This document shows positions 34,787 to 42,982 of a stretch of DNA of 53,229 nt, one piece after another. Source of the DNA: Salinivirgaceae bacterium (GTDB lineage Bacteria > Bacteroidota > Bacteroidia > Bacteroidales > SZUA-534); contig JAGCFC010000170.1 in the NCBI GenBank assembly GCA_017650325.1, positions 1 through 53,229 on the forward strand. Direction: 5' to 3'. The notes under the pieces were generated by a model that was not told the DNA's origin, made no database searches, and saw only the letters and a list, made by a program, of their open reading frames with translations. Numbering within the stretch: the first letter of the stretch is position 1; every line of letters starts with the position of its first letter. The position numbers and the translations under genes are program-made.

Positions 34787-36001
34787 CTATTCAAACAACT
34801 TTAAATCAACGAATTCGCCCAAAGCCTTGTGTCCGTTGGCGTTGGGGTGCAGATTGTCGTTGTCGTGCAGATCGGGGTTCATAACGGTGGTGTCCGAAGA
34901 ACTGCAAATGGCTTTCTCAAAGTCGATTACGGCGTCGAACTTGCCGCAGGTGCGAATCCAGTTGTTCACGGCCAGGCGGCACTGTTCCTTTTCGGGCGAG
35001 CCGTAGAAGCACTCTTTGAACGGAGTGACAGTTGCGCCATAAATCTTCAGCCCATGAGCGTGTGCCGTGTCAATCATTTTCGAGTAGGCTGCAATCAGTT
35101 CCTTCTCGGTCATTGACGGATTTGGCGAGTAGCCCATGTCGTTAACACCTTCAAACAGAATGACATACTTAACGCCAGGCTGTTCAATAACATCGCGGCC
35201 AAAGCGTACCGAAGCGTTGGGACCCAAACCGCCGCGAATGACGCAGTTGCCGCCAATACCCATATTGAGCACAGCAAGTTTGCTTGTTGCGGGATTGGCC
35301 AACAGACGCTCCGAAAAGACATCGGTCCAGCGGTTTACCTTGTTGGTGGTTGAGCCGCGGCCGTCGGTTATTGAGTTGCCTACAATGGCGATGGCTGCCG
35401 TCGGTTCGTCGGCCACCACGTCGAGGCGCTCAATAGTGTACCAGTGGTCGGTTGTGACAGCGTCGGCAAAATCAGTGTTGTTCAGTTCGTTACCTGTCAG
35501 GATGTACGATGTTGTGCGAGAGCCAGGATGGCCGGTTATGTCGCTCGGCACAAAAATGTAAGCAATGGTTACTGCCACGTCCATACGTGGTGTCAGCGCA
35601 AACGGCAGAGCGTCGGAAATCACCGATTTGCCCTTCTCAATATCGATGGCCTGCTTTCCGTCGAACAGCACGTTAACGGCCTTTGTGGCGTCAATCTTGC
35701 TGCCTTCGAGGGCGGGAGCGAGGCTTACGGCTGCTATTTTCAGCACATCGTTGCCGAACTCGTTCGAGAGTTTCAAACGTACGGTCTCACCACCAATCGA
35801 TACACGGATTTTCTGGCGGATTGTATTGCCGCTGATTCCCGGTTCGGGCGGACAGTTGTGCGGCTCTGTCAACTGAACGGCTGTTCCCCATGTTCCAACC
35901 CAGCGCGCGTCAGTTTGTTGCCCAGACTGCTGCGAGCACGATGCAATCATCATCGCACATGCAATCAAGCAACAGTTTTTGATTGTTCTTAATCGTCTCA
36001 T
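34787..36001 (-). CDS. XynE-like SGNH/GDSL esterase, lipoprotein
   Basis: I use the ATG at 36001, which yields a lipoprotein signal (MMIASC); upstream in-frame sequence is non-coding leader. The 404-residue protein has an N-terminal beta-domain (VGTWGTAVQLTEPHNCPPEP, about 35-195) and a C-terminal SGNH hydrolase. The catalytic Ser is S210 in AIVGNSITDGRGS, the oxyanion residues are in GIGGNCV and FEGVNDMG, and the Asp/His pair is in DNDNLHPNANGHK. The order matches the XynE-like subfamily, named after an esterase of a Prevotella xylanase cluster. It probably removes acyl groups, likely acetyl, from xylan fragments. It precedes GH43 (72-base gap) and a LacI-type operator lies about 100 bases upstream. 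Confidence 0.87.
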   Translation of the reverse strand: MRRLRTIKNCCLIACAMMIASCSQQSGQQTDARWVGTWGTAVQLTEPHNCPPEPGISGNTIRQKIRVSIGGETVRLKLSNEFGNDVLKIAAVSLAPALEGSKIDATKAVNVLFDGKQAIDIEKGKSVISDALPFALTPRMDVAVTIAYIFVPSDITGHPGSRTTSYILTGNELNNTDFADAVTTDHWYTIERLDVVADEPTAAIAIVGNSITDGRGSTTNKVNRWTDVFSERLLANPATSKLAVLNMGIGGNCVIRGGLGPNASVRFGRDVIEQPGVKYVILFEGVNDMGYSPNPSMTEKELIAAYSKMIDTAHAHGLKIYGATVTPFKECFYGSPEKEQCRLAVNNWIRTCGKFDAVIDFEKAICSSSDTTVMNPDLHDNDNLHPNANGHKALGEFVDLKLFE

Positions 36002-36100
36002 AGTCTTGAAAATTAGTGTGTTATTACTCGTTTTAGCAAAAATGCTTCCGGCTGTAAAATATGCAAAAAATTGACATCGTAAACGGAATGCAATAAAAAA

Positions 36101-36114
36101 TACAATCGGTTGCA
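36101..36114. promoter_or_regulatory. LacI-type operator upstream of the esterase-GH43 unit
   Basis: TACAATCGGTTGCA differs by one base from the perfect operator at 32446 (TGCAATCGGTTGCA). It lies 100 bases upstream of the SGNH start, in the gap after the hybrid two-component gene, so it most likely controls the esterase and GH43 genes. Confidence 0.5.
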
Positions 36115-36117
36115 TAA

Positions 36118-36140
36118 ATAAAAGTGCAAAACACTTTTAT
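36118..36140 (-). terminator. Hairpin downstream of the hybrid two-component gene
   Basis: A perfect 9-base-pair stem (ATAAAAGTG with CACTTTTAT) closes a 5-base loop, followed on the minus strand by TTATGCAACC. It lies 24 bases after the regulator stop. The stem is AT-rich, so termination may be weak. Confidence 0.5.
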
Positions 36141-36163
36141 AGCATTGGGAAAACAGGGGGTGA

Positions 36164-39100
36164 TCAGTTAGAAAAATCCTCGGTGTCACTATAATCGGAG
36201 GGCGCAACACCATATTGCTTCTTAAACACAGTACTGAAATAGGCGGCGCTGGCAAAACCGCACATTTCGCTAATTTCCGTGATATTGTATTTCTTGGCTT
36301 TCAGTAATTGCAGTGCGTACTCAAGGCGCGCTGTTTTAATAAAATCAGTGGGCGAGAGGTCGGTGAGAGTTTTTATCTTCTTGTACAGCAGCGACGAACT
36401 GACGTTCATTGCGGCGGCAAACTGCTCTTTGTCGAAATCGCTGTTGCCCATATTCTCTTTAACTGTAAGGTGTAGTTTCTGAACAAATTCATCGTTCTGC
36501 TTGTTGCCGAGTTCAACAGGCGTGCCATGCGACAAACTGTTGATAATCTTCGATTTTGTTAGTTGACGGTTGCGGACAAGCGTTTTCAGCCGCAGCCGCA
36601 GAATGTCCATATCGAATGGTTTTGTCAGATAGTCGTCAGCGCCGAGCCCAAGACCTTGCAACTGTTCGGCGCGCCCTGAAAGTGCTGTCAGCAGGATGAT
36701 TGGAATGTGAGCCGTCTCAAAGGTAGATTTCAGCAGCCGGCACAACTCAAAGCCGTCCATTTCGGGCATCATTATGTCAGAAATAACAATGTCAGGCTGC
36801 TGCTGCATGATGGCTTGCCATGCCTCGTTTCCGTTGGTTGCAGTTGTAATGCTGAACTCATCGGCCAGTGTGTCTCGCATAAAGCGCAGCAGGTTGTCGT
36901 TGTCCTCGACAATAAGCAGAGTAATATCTGAGAGTGTGGTCCTCACATTTTCATCCTTCGATGTTTGAATTTTGCCAATACGACGTTTAGCCTGCTTTGT
37001 GCCGACAATGGTTATCGGGACTGTTATGGTGAATACGGAACCATGGTTTAACTGGCTTGAAAAACTTACGCTTCCACCGTGCAGCTCAATGTAACTCTTC
37101 ACCAGCATCAGTCCTATACCCGAACCAACAACCTTAGAGTTTACGGCGTTCTCGCTTCGATAGAACTCGCGGAACAGATGACGTTGTTCGTTTTCGCCTA
37201 TACCAATTCCGTGATCGGCTACCGACAGACGCCACTGTCCGTTGCCGTTTTGCAACCTTACGATAATCTCGCCTCCATCGGGCGAGTATTTTATCGCGTT
37301 CGACAGCAGATTGTCTATTACCTTGCCTATCATGTCAACATCAATGGCTGTTGTAAGGCTGTCGGTATCGTGCTCAAACGTAATAGGTGAGTTGTTTTTA
37401 CGCGCGAGCGATTCAAACATTTGAATCTTGCTGTTAACAAGGGCTATTATCTCAGTATCAACAAGTTTGAGGTATTCTTTTCCTATGTCGGCCTTCTGGA
37501 AGTCCATCAGTTGAGTTACCACCGTCGACAATTGCCGCGCCTGCTGAGAGGCCATGTCGAGGAATTTCGCACCTCGCGCGCTCAAACCTGTTTCTTTGCT
37601 TAGCTCGTCAATGGGGGCTTTTATAAGCATAAGCGATGTGCGCATTTCGTGAGCAGTATTGGCGAAGAATCTGATTTTGTCCTCGCTGTGGCGGCGTTTC
37701 ATCTCTGATATATAGCGCATTACAAAGGCGAAGATGATGGTCGCGGCCAAAATGTAGCAGAAACCCATGAATTGCCAGGTTCGCCAAAAAGCGGGTTTAA
37801 CAGTTATTGTCAGTTTTCGCTCGTCGATTATGCGCGACATGGTATTGTCGTATAGCCTTATAATTAGTTCAAAGCTTTTCGACGGCAGGTTAGGATAGGA
37901 GATTATGTTCTGTGTGGCGGGTTGGCTCCAGTCGGCGTCAAGTCCTTCCATCTTCCATGCAAATCGCGGCCCAACAACCCTTCCCAACGCCTCAAGCTCA
38001 ACCTTTATGGTGTTTTGCGTATAGTTGATTTTCAGATTGTTAAGCTGATTTATGGGCATATTGCCAGTCATTCCGACCATATTACGGATTGAACTGCCGG
38101 CCACGCTTATGTCCTGAATAAAGATTTTGCCGTCCGACTGCTCTTCGGGTTCAAAATCGGGGTTGAGACACACGGCTCCGTTACTGGTTCCCCAAATCAA
38201 GTCGCCATTGCTCATCACGAGCGCTGCATGGCGGTTGAATGATGCCGACAATTGCGGTGTCGAAGGGAAAATAAAAGATTTTCCGCTCGACGGCGCGAAT
38301 TTGCATAGACCTGTTTCTGTGCCAATCCAGAGATGGCCGTCAGCGTAGAGCAGACTTGTCACAAAATCCGATGGCAGTCCGTCGCTCATGCTGTATCGTG
38401 CTGTTATTCCTTTGTTTTCACGTAAGCAAACAAGTCCGTTGCCGTGAGTTGCCACCCAGATGGTGTCATTGCGTACAAGAATGTCATTCACAATACAGCT
38501 GTCAATCAGAACGTCTTTATTGCCTGTCGCCTTATTGAGCTTGAACAGCCCGCTTGTGCAGCCCAGCAGCATATTGGCGCTGTCGAGCTCGGCAAATGTG
38601 TTTACGGGTACGTAGTCGAAGTGGCTGAAATTGTGGTTGCGACGGTTATAACGGAAAATATCGTTGTTGGTGCCGCCAATCCATATGTCTTTATTGCCGT
38701 CTTCAAGCAGACTGAAAACAAAATCGTTGTTGTAGCTACCATGGCTGGTGCTGGAGTAGTGCGCCATGGTGCGACCGCTGCGATCGAGCACGTATAGGCC
38801 CGATGAGTATGTGCCGGCCCAGATGCGCCCGTCGGAATCAGTGCAGACAGACAGAAAAACATGCGAATGTTCAGGATTGTCGGTTAACACATGCAACCAT
38901 TTGTCAGTCAGTGGATTATATTTGCTGATGCCGCTATTGGTGGCAAACCACAGATTGCCGTCAATATCCTCGCAAACGTCATTCACATGATTGTCTTTTA
39001 TCGAGTTGTCGTTGTTGGTCTTGTGCTGGAAATGCGAAATATGTTTCGATTCGATGTTGGTGAACAGCACACCGTCATCGTATGTGCAGACCCACACACG

Positions 39101-40027
39101 CTTTCCCGGATCGCACAGAATGTCGTAAACACCGTTGCTGGCAAGCGATTGAGGGTTGTTGCGGTCGTTCTGATATGTTTTCCTTATGCGGCTTGTCGCA
39201 ATGTCGATCACGCTAATGCCGTGGCCGTCAATTCCCGCCAGTAAAGTGCTGTCGTTGAATTGTTCTAGCGCCAAAACCGGGAGTTTGGGTATATCTTTGA
39301 CCACTGTTATCGAATGGCTCGACAAGTCGAATTGCAGCAAGCCATCGGTTTTGGTTCCAATCCAGAGCCTGTTGTTGCCTTGATCGTAAAAAATGCTGGT
39401 TTTTATGCTTTTAGGCAGGCTTGCGCCGATATCTTGCGGCATGGCGTCGGGCGCATCAGTGTCGATAATTTGCAGTTTCGACAGACCTGCTGCAATCAGA
39501 TTGTTGCAGGTTAGCCATTCTAGATTGTAGAAAGCGCCTTCGTCCTCTATTGTAATTATCTGTCCATCGGTGTATTTAAAGAATCCGTTCGATGTGGCAA
39601 TCCATAGATTTTGTTTTGAGTCGATGGCTATCTTGTAGATAATCAAGTGCAATCGGTTTATGTATTGTGTCAGGTTGATCGACGGTTCAAACTGGTCGGC
39701 AACGCGGTTGTAGATAAAAACCTGCCCCGAATTGCAGTACGCCACCAGCATGTTGTCGCGGCATTCGAGCCTGACTGTCAGAGCGTTGTGCTCAGAGTAG
39801 GGAAGGTTGTAGAATCGGTAATTGTGGCTTGCGAATCGCAGAATGCCCATTTTCGACGACACCCACACAAAACCGTCGGCATCTTTGCAGACCGAGTTGG
39901 TTTCGCGTATCGATATGTTGTACAGATTGTTGACAGTAAAGAATACAGGCTCCGCGCACTTGCAGTTGCCACTGATGAAAGTCAGTGCCAGCAAGGTGGC
40001 AAAAGTCAGAATCCGCTTCGTTGTCAT
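36164..40027 (-). CDS. AraC-type hybrid two-component system regulator (HTCS)
   Basis: I use the ATG at 40027 (a TTG three codons earlier is less likely). The 1287-residue protein has a signal sequence and a long periplasmic part of two seven-bladed propellers built of repeats such as DSKQNLWIATSNGFFKYTDG. A Y_Y_Y beta-sandwich (about 650-740) follows, then one membrane helix (about 745-770). The cytosolic side carries HisKA with H793 in ANTAHEMRTSL, a HATPase (NLLSNAIKYSPDGG, DHGIGIGENEQ), a receiver domain with D1084 in VISDIMMPEMDG, and an AraC-type HTH at the C-terminus. All catalytic residues are present. HTCS proteins bind an oligosaccharide in the periplasm and switch on the neighbouring polysaccharide locus. 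Xylan-derived oligosaccharides are the likely signal, from its neighbours. Confidence 0.95.
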   Translation of the reverse strand: MTTKRILTFATLLALTFISGNCKCAEPVFFTVNNLYNISIRETNSVCKDADGFVWVSSKMGILRFASHNYRFYNLPYSEHNALTVRLECRDNMLVAYCNSGQVFIYNRVADQFEPSINLTQYINRLHLIIYKIAIDSKQNLWIATSNGFFKYTDGQIITIEDEGAFYNLEWLTCNNLIAAGLSKLQIIDTDAPDAMPQDIGASLPKSIKTSIFYDQGNNRLWIGTKTDGLLQFDLSSHSITVVKDIPKLPVLALEQFNDSTLLAGIDGHGISVIDIATSRIRKTYQNDRNNPQSLASNGVYDILCDPGKRVWVCTYDDGVLFTNIESKHISHFQHKTNNDNSIKDNHVNDVCEDIDGNLWFATNSGISKYNPLTDKWLHVLTDNPEHSHVFLSVCTDSDGRIWAGTYSSGLYVLDRSGRTMAHYSSTSHGSYNNDFVFSLLEDGNKDIWIGGTNNDIFRYNRRNHNFSHFDYVPVNTFAELDSANMLLGCTSGLFKLNKATGNKDVLIDSCIVNDILVRNDTIWVATHGNGLVCLRENKGITARYSMSDGLPSDFVTSLLYADGHLWIGTETGLCKFAPSSGKSFIFPSTPQLSASFNRHAALVMSNGDLIWGTSNGAVCLNPDFEPEEQSDGKIFIQDISVAGSSIRNMVGMTGNMPINQLNNLKINYTQNTIKVELEALGRVVGPRFAWKMEGLDADWSQPATQNIISYPNLPSKSFELIIRLYDNTMSRIIDERKLTITVKPAFWRTWQFMGFCYILAATIIFAFVMRYISEMKRRHSEDKIRFFANTAHEMRTSLMLIKAPIDELSKETGLSARGAKFLDMASQQARQLSTVVTQLMDFQKADIGKEYLKLVDTEIIALVNSKIQMFESLARKNNSPITFEHDTDSLTTAIDVDMIGKVIDNLLSNAIKYSPDGGEIIVRLQNGNGQWRLSVADHGIGIGENEQRHLFREFYRSENAVNSKVVGSGIGLMLVKSYIELHGGSVSFSSQLNHGSVFTITVPITIVGTKQAKRRIGKIQTSKDENVRTTLSDITLLIVEDNDNLLRFMRDTLADEFSITTATNGNEAWQAIMQQQPDIVISDIMMPEMDGFELCRLLKSTFETAHIPIILLTALSGRAEQLQGLGLGADDYLTKPFDMDILRLRLKTLVRNRQLTKSKIINSLSHGTPVELGNKQNDEFVQKLHLTVKENMGNSDFDKEQFAAAMNVSSSLLYKKIKTLTDLSPTDFIKTARLEYALQLLKAKKYNITEISEMCGFASAAYFSTVFKKQYGVAPSDYSDTEDFSN

Positions 40028-40114
40028 GTTTTTCAATCAAAAAATAATCCGCATCTGGCGGACCGCATAAAGATAATAGATTCCTCAATAGAACAATTGC
40101 ACGATTAATGGCAA

Positions 40115-40149
40115 AATAAACGGAGCCGTCGTTATTTGGCGGCTCCGTT
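40115..40149 (-). terminator. Rho-independent terminator after the GH8 gene
   Basis: A perfect 10-base-pair stem (AACGGAGCCG with CGGCTCCGTT) and an 11-base loop are followed on the minus strand by TTATTTTG. It lies 25 bases after the GH8 stop codon, upstream of the HTCS start. Confidence 0.8.
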
Positions 40150-40173
40150 GGAAAATATTGACTATCTATTTTG

Positions 40174-41607
40174 TTATTTCTTCTCAATAGGAGTGTAGCG
40201 GCCGCTCAGGTGCATCAGTGCAAACAGATTGAGCAGACCGTCGTAATAGCCGTCGTAATAGCCGTCCTCGTATGGCTCGAGGCGCGAGTTCCAGAACTCA
40301 TTGATAAAGTCGCGGCTGTTGCGCAGCGGCTGTGTCAGCGACACGGCGGCAACTGTGCCCACAAGACCGATAGAGTGGCGCAGAGCCTTATAACCACCGG
40401 CCTCGGCGATGTTCTCAACCGGTGTGCCGTCGAGGTTGTACTGGTCAACAAATGTGCTTACGCCCTGGCTGCGGAAGAACGATTGCAGACGATAGCCATA
40501 GTCGAACTGCCAGTCGGCGTCGGCGCCGCTCCATGTGTAATCGAGGGCAATGTTCATTGGCACACGCCATGAGTCGAAACGGAATTTTGCGCCCCAGTCG
40601 CCACGCGGCGGAGTCATAACCGAGCCGTCGTAGTTCGAGTAGTCGGGGTTCAGACCGGTAATTGAGTCGCAGGCGCGGTGCAGATATTCACGCGATTTTT
40701 GAGCGCACTCCATATAGAAATCGGCACGGCCGTCCTCGGCGTATTTTGCCCATATTTCGTAGAATGCCGGAATGTGGTACGAAGGATCGGTGTAGCGTGC
40801 GCCAAAGCCGTCGGGCACAAATGTGATAAGTTTCTCTTTTGTGTTGATAATGTTCAGAATCTCAGGCTCGGGGAATTTCATGCCGGGACGGAAGGCTGGC
40901 ATTTGAGGAGCGTTGCCTTCGCCGGCTTTCGGTGCCTCGCCGGGTTTGCGGTCAGGTTTCTGTCCGTTGCCTTCGGGTTTCTGCGGCGGGCGCTGTCCGC
41001 CACCAAACGGGCCGAATCCGCCAGGATTGTCGTTATAGCCTTTTTTGGCAAACATTGCGTTCAGAATGCGCTGAGCCTCGCCAAGATAGTTGATATCACC
41101 CTCGTTGCCCCACTGGTTCGAGGCCAGAATGAGCGATGTGATGAAATACAACTCGCCGTCCGATGCCGATCCGGGAGAGTTCTGCTCGCCGGTTGTCTTG
41201 CAGCTCCAGCCGAAATAGCCGTCGCGCGGACCGCCCTGATGCTGCATGTATTTCTGCGCCCAGCGCCACAGACGGTCGAAAATGTCCTGACGGTTCCATT
41301 GCACGGCAATCATCATGCCGTAGCTCATGCCCTCGGTGCGGACATCGTGGTTTTTAACGTCGGAGATGTAGGCCATTGAGTCGCCAACCTCGAAGTAAAC
41401 CTTGTCGGGACCTTCGAAAACCTTGTAGAAGGCTTCGTTCAGCTTGGCGTCGATTTGGTCGAGCGAGTAGCCGGCTTCAAGCAGAAGGTTTCGGGTTTGA
41501 CCAGGTTGCGGTTTCTGTGCGGGGTCCGATGTGGGAGTCTCGCTGTTGTTGCACGATGTGGCCGATAAAGCAATCGCGCAAGCCAGAATAACATTTTTAG
41601 CGTTCAT
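40174..41607 (-). CDS. GH8 reducing-end xylose-releasing exo-oligoxylanase (Rex-like), lipoprotein
   Basis: The 477-residue protein has a lipobox (LSATSC) and the Rex-type GH8 core. The general acid is E92 in DVRTEGMSYGMMIAVQ and the probable base is D345 in RFDSWRVPMN, with the substrate-site residues in GPRDGYFGWSCK and SASDGELYFITSLI. Rex enzymes clip xylose from the reducing end of short xylo-oligosaccharides. A Pro/Gly/Lys-rich segment of about 55 residues (193-247) interrupts the (alpha/alpha)6 barrel where related enzymes have a short loop. Near the C-terminus a 12-base tandem repeat encodes DGYYDGYYDG. The gene stands alone on the minus strand upstream of the HTCS gene and fits the xylan locus. 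Confidence 0.9.
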   Translation of the reverse strand: MNAKNVILACAIALSATSCNNSETPTSDPAQKPQPGQTRNLLLEAGYSLDQIDAKLNEAFYKVFEGPDKVYFEVGDSMAYISDVKNHDVRTEGMSYGMMIAVQWNRQDIFDRLWRWAQKYMQHQGGPRDGYFGWSCKTTGEQNSPGSASDGELYFITSLILASNQWGNEGDINYLGEAQRILNAMFAKKGYNDNPGGFGPFGGGQRPPQKPEGNGQKPDRKPGEAPKAGEGNAPQMPAFRPGMKFPEPEILNIINTKEKLITFVPDGFGARYTDPSYHIPAFYEIWAKYAEDGRADFYMECAQKSREYLHRACDSITGLNPDYSNYDGSVMTPPRGDWGAKFRFDSWRVPMNIALDYTWSGADADWQFDYGYRLQSFFRSQGVSTFVDQYNLDGTPVENIAEAGGYKALRHSIGLVGTVAAVSLTQPLRNSRDFINEFWNSRLEPYEDGYYDGYYDGLLNLFALMHLSGRYTPIEKK

Positions 41608-41772
41608 ATCTTGTTTTTTTAGGTTTTTCCGAGTGCCAAAGTATCTACATATTATTTATAGTGATTTTTAAAATCGATAAACCGACAATATTTGCCAACG
41701 AATCATCTGAGTATCGTCGCAAATGTTCGCTCCTGATTTTGTGCTAACTTGCTGCTAATCTGTTTAATAAAT

Positions 41773-41821
41773 AAAAAAAGCGCCAATAACGGCCCGCCTT
41801 ACAGCCAGCCTTCAGCGCTTT
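41773..41821 (-). terminator. Putative terminator downstream of proC
   Basis: On the minus strand AAAGCGC pairs with GCGCTTT across a long G/C-rich loop and is followed by a run of seven T. It lies 91 bases beyond the proC stop, after the low-complexity repeat. Confidence 0.55.
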
Positions 41822-41842
41822 ATAATTGTCAGCAAACTTGTC

Positions 41843-41911
41843 TTAAACTTAAACTAAAATCCAACCTTCTAACCTCTAACCTCTAAACACTAAACACTAA
41901 CCATTAACCAT
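41843..41911 (-). repeat. Low-complexity repeat directly after proC
   Basis: Starting right after the proC TGA, the minus strand runs AATGGTTAATGGTTAGTG and continues in TTTAGTG and AGAGGTT units of period 7. On the plus strand it reads CTAACCTCTAACCTC and TAAACACTAAACACTAA. The word CTAAACACTAAAC recurs in the spacer before the phosphohexomutase gene (52400). The 41608-41772 remainder is AT-rich leader of GH8 with no feature I can name. Confidence 0.6.
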
Positions 41912-42691
41912 TCATTTCAGTCCCGCCTTCAGCGAGCGGATTACTGCGCTGTTGAATCCTGCGTGGTCCAGTTCGTTCAAACCTTTGATGGTCACGCCGC
42001 CGGGGGTTGTCACCTTGTCGATGGCCTCTTCAGGATGCCAGCCTGTCTCTTTCAGCAGCGACACTGCGCCCTGCATTGTCTGCAGTGCAATCTGCTTGGC
42101 TTGGGCAGGGTAGAAGCCCATCTCGCAGCCGCCCTCCATTTGTGCGCGGATGTAGCGCATCACATAGGCTATGCCGCAGCTTGCCATCATCATTCCGGGA
42201 CCTACAAGATTCTCGGCCACAACAAGCGTGTCGCCAACAATGTCGTAAAGGCCTTTCACTTGTGCAAGAGCCTCGTCGGAAGCCGATTTGCCTTTGGCAA
42301 TGAAACTCATGCTTGCGCCAAATTCGGCGGCAATGTTCGGAATCACGTAGAACAGATTGCCGTCGGCGCCAAGGGCTTCGGCAAGCTTGTCGGTGGTGAA
42401 ATTGGCGGCATCGGAAACCACAATCTGCTTCTTCAGGTCCAAAACGGGCTTAATCTCGTCAATCACAACCGGCATCAGCCACGGCTTAACCACCAGCACC
42501 ACAATGTCGGCGCCTTTGGCGGCTTCGGCGTTGTTGGTTGTTGTTGTAATTTGCTTATATTCAGCTTTGAAGCTTGCAAGCAACTGCTCGTTTTTGTCAG
42601 AGATGGTTATGCTGTCAATCTTGCCACTCTTTGCCCAGCCATGAATGAGCGCTCCGCCCATGTTTCCGGCACCTATAACTGAAAGTTTCAT
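41912..42691 (-). CDS. proC: Pyrroline-5-carboxylate reductase
   Basis: The open frame extends to 42790, but the conserved protein starts at the ATG at 42691 (MKLSVIGAGNMGGALIHGW), giving 259 residues, the usual ProC size. The GAGNMG Rossmann loop binds NAD(P)H. PNIAAEFGAS and GPGMMMASCGIAYVMRY belong to the dimer and active-site region, and TPGGVTIKGLNELDHAGF is the family signature near the end. The enzyme makes proline from pyrroline-5-carboxylate in the cytosol. A -7-like box (TACATTTG on the minus strand, 42718-42725) lies just upstream. It is a single gene, unrelated to its neighbours. Confidence 0.95.
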   Translation of the reverse strand: MKLSVIGAGNMGGALIHGWAKSGKIDSITISDKNEQLLASFKAEYKQITTTTNNAEAAKGADIVVLVVKPWLMPVVIDEIKPVLDLKKQIVVSDAANFTTDKLAEALGADGNLFYVIPNIAAEFGASMSFIAKGKSASDEALAQVKGLYDIVGDTLVVAENLVGPGMMMASCGIAYVMRYIRAQMEGGCEMGFYPAQAKQIALQTMQGAVSLLKETGWHPEEAIDKVTTPGGVTIKGLNELDHAGFNSAVIRSLKAGLK

Positions 42692-42803
42692 TTGTCTTGT
42701 TTGTTTTTCAGAATGCGCAAATGTAAGAATAAAACACAAACCGAAAACGCAAACGCTAACCATTTCATCGGCATAGCCAATGTCCTTCATTCATTGCATA
42801 AAA

Positions 42804-42940
42804 ACGCCGAAGGCGTGACATATCACAGGCTGGGGTGTAAACCCCAGATGGGCGTCAGCCCATAAAATGAACGCCGAAGGTGTGGCACGAAATCATCGGC
42901 GGCATTAAACACGTAGAGACGCGATTAATCGCGCCTCTAC
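42804..42940. repeat. Cluster of small palindromes upstream of proC
   Basis: Five elements follow each other: ACGCC-gaa-GGCGT (42804-42816); CTGGGGT-GTAA-ACCCCAG (42830-42847); directly abutting it ATGGGC-GTCA-GCCCAT (42848-42863); a second near-copy AACGCCGAAGGTGTGG (42870-42885); and a 28-base near-perfect palindrome with CGCGATTAATCGCG at its core (42913-42940). They look like dispersed REP-like intergenic repeats. They fill most of the gap between proC and the restriction-modification genes. Confidence 0.6.
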
Positions 42941-42982
42941 AATTAATAATATCAATATATTACCTATTTCTAACAGAAAATT

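Noticed and set aside
42692-42790. N-terminal extension of ProC by 33 residues
   Set aside because: The conserved Rossmann start MKLSVIGAG begins at 42691; the extension covers promoter-like sequence.
40116-42980. CRISPR array in the repeat-rich intergenic regions
   Set aside because: The repeats are short, degenerate and tandem, without regular unique spacers or cas genes.
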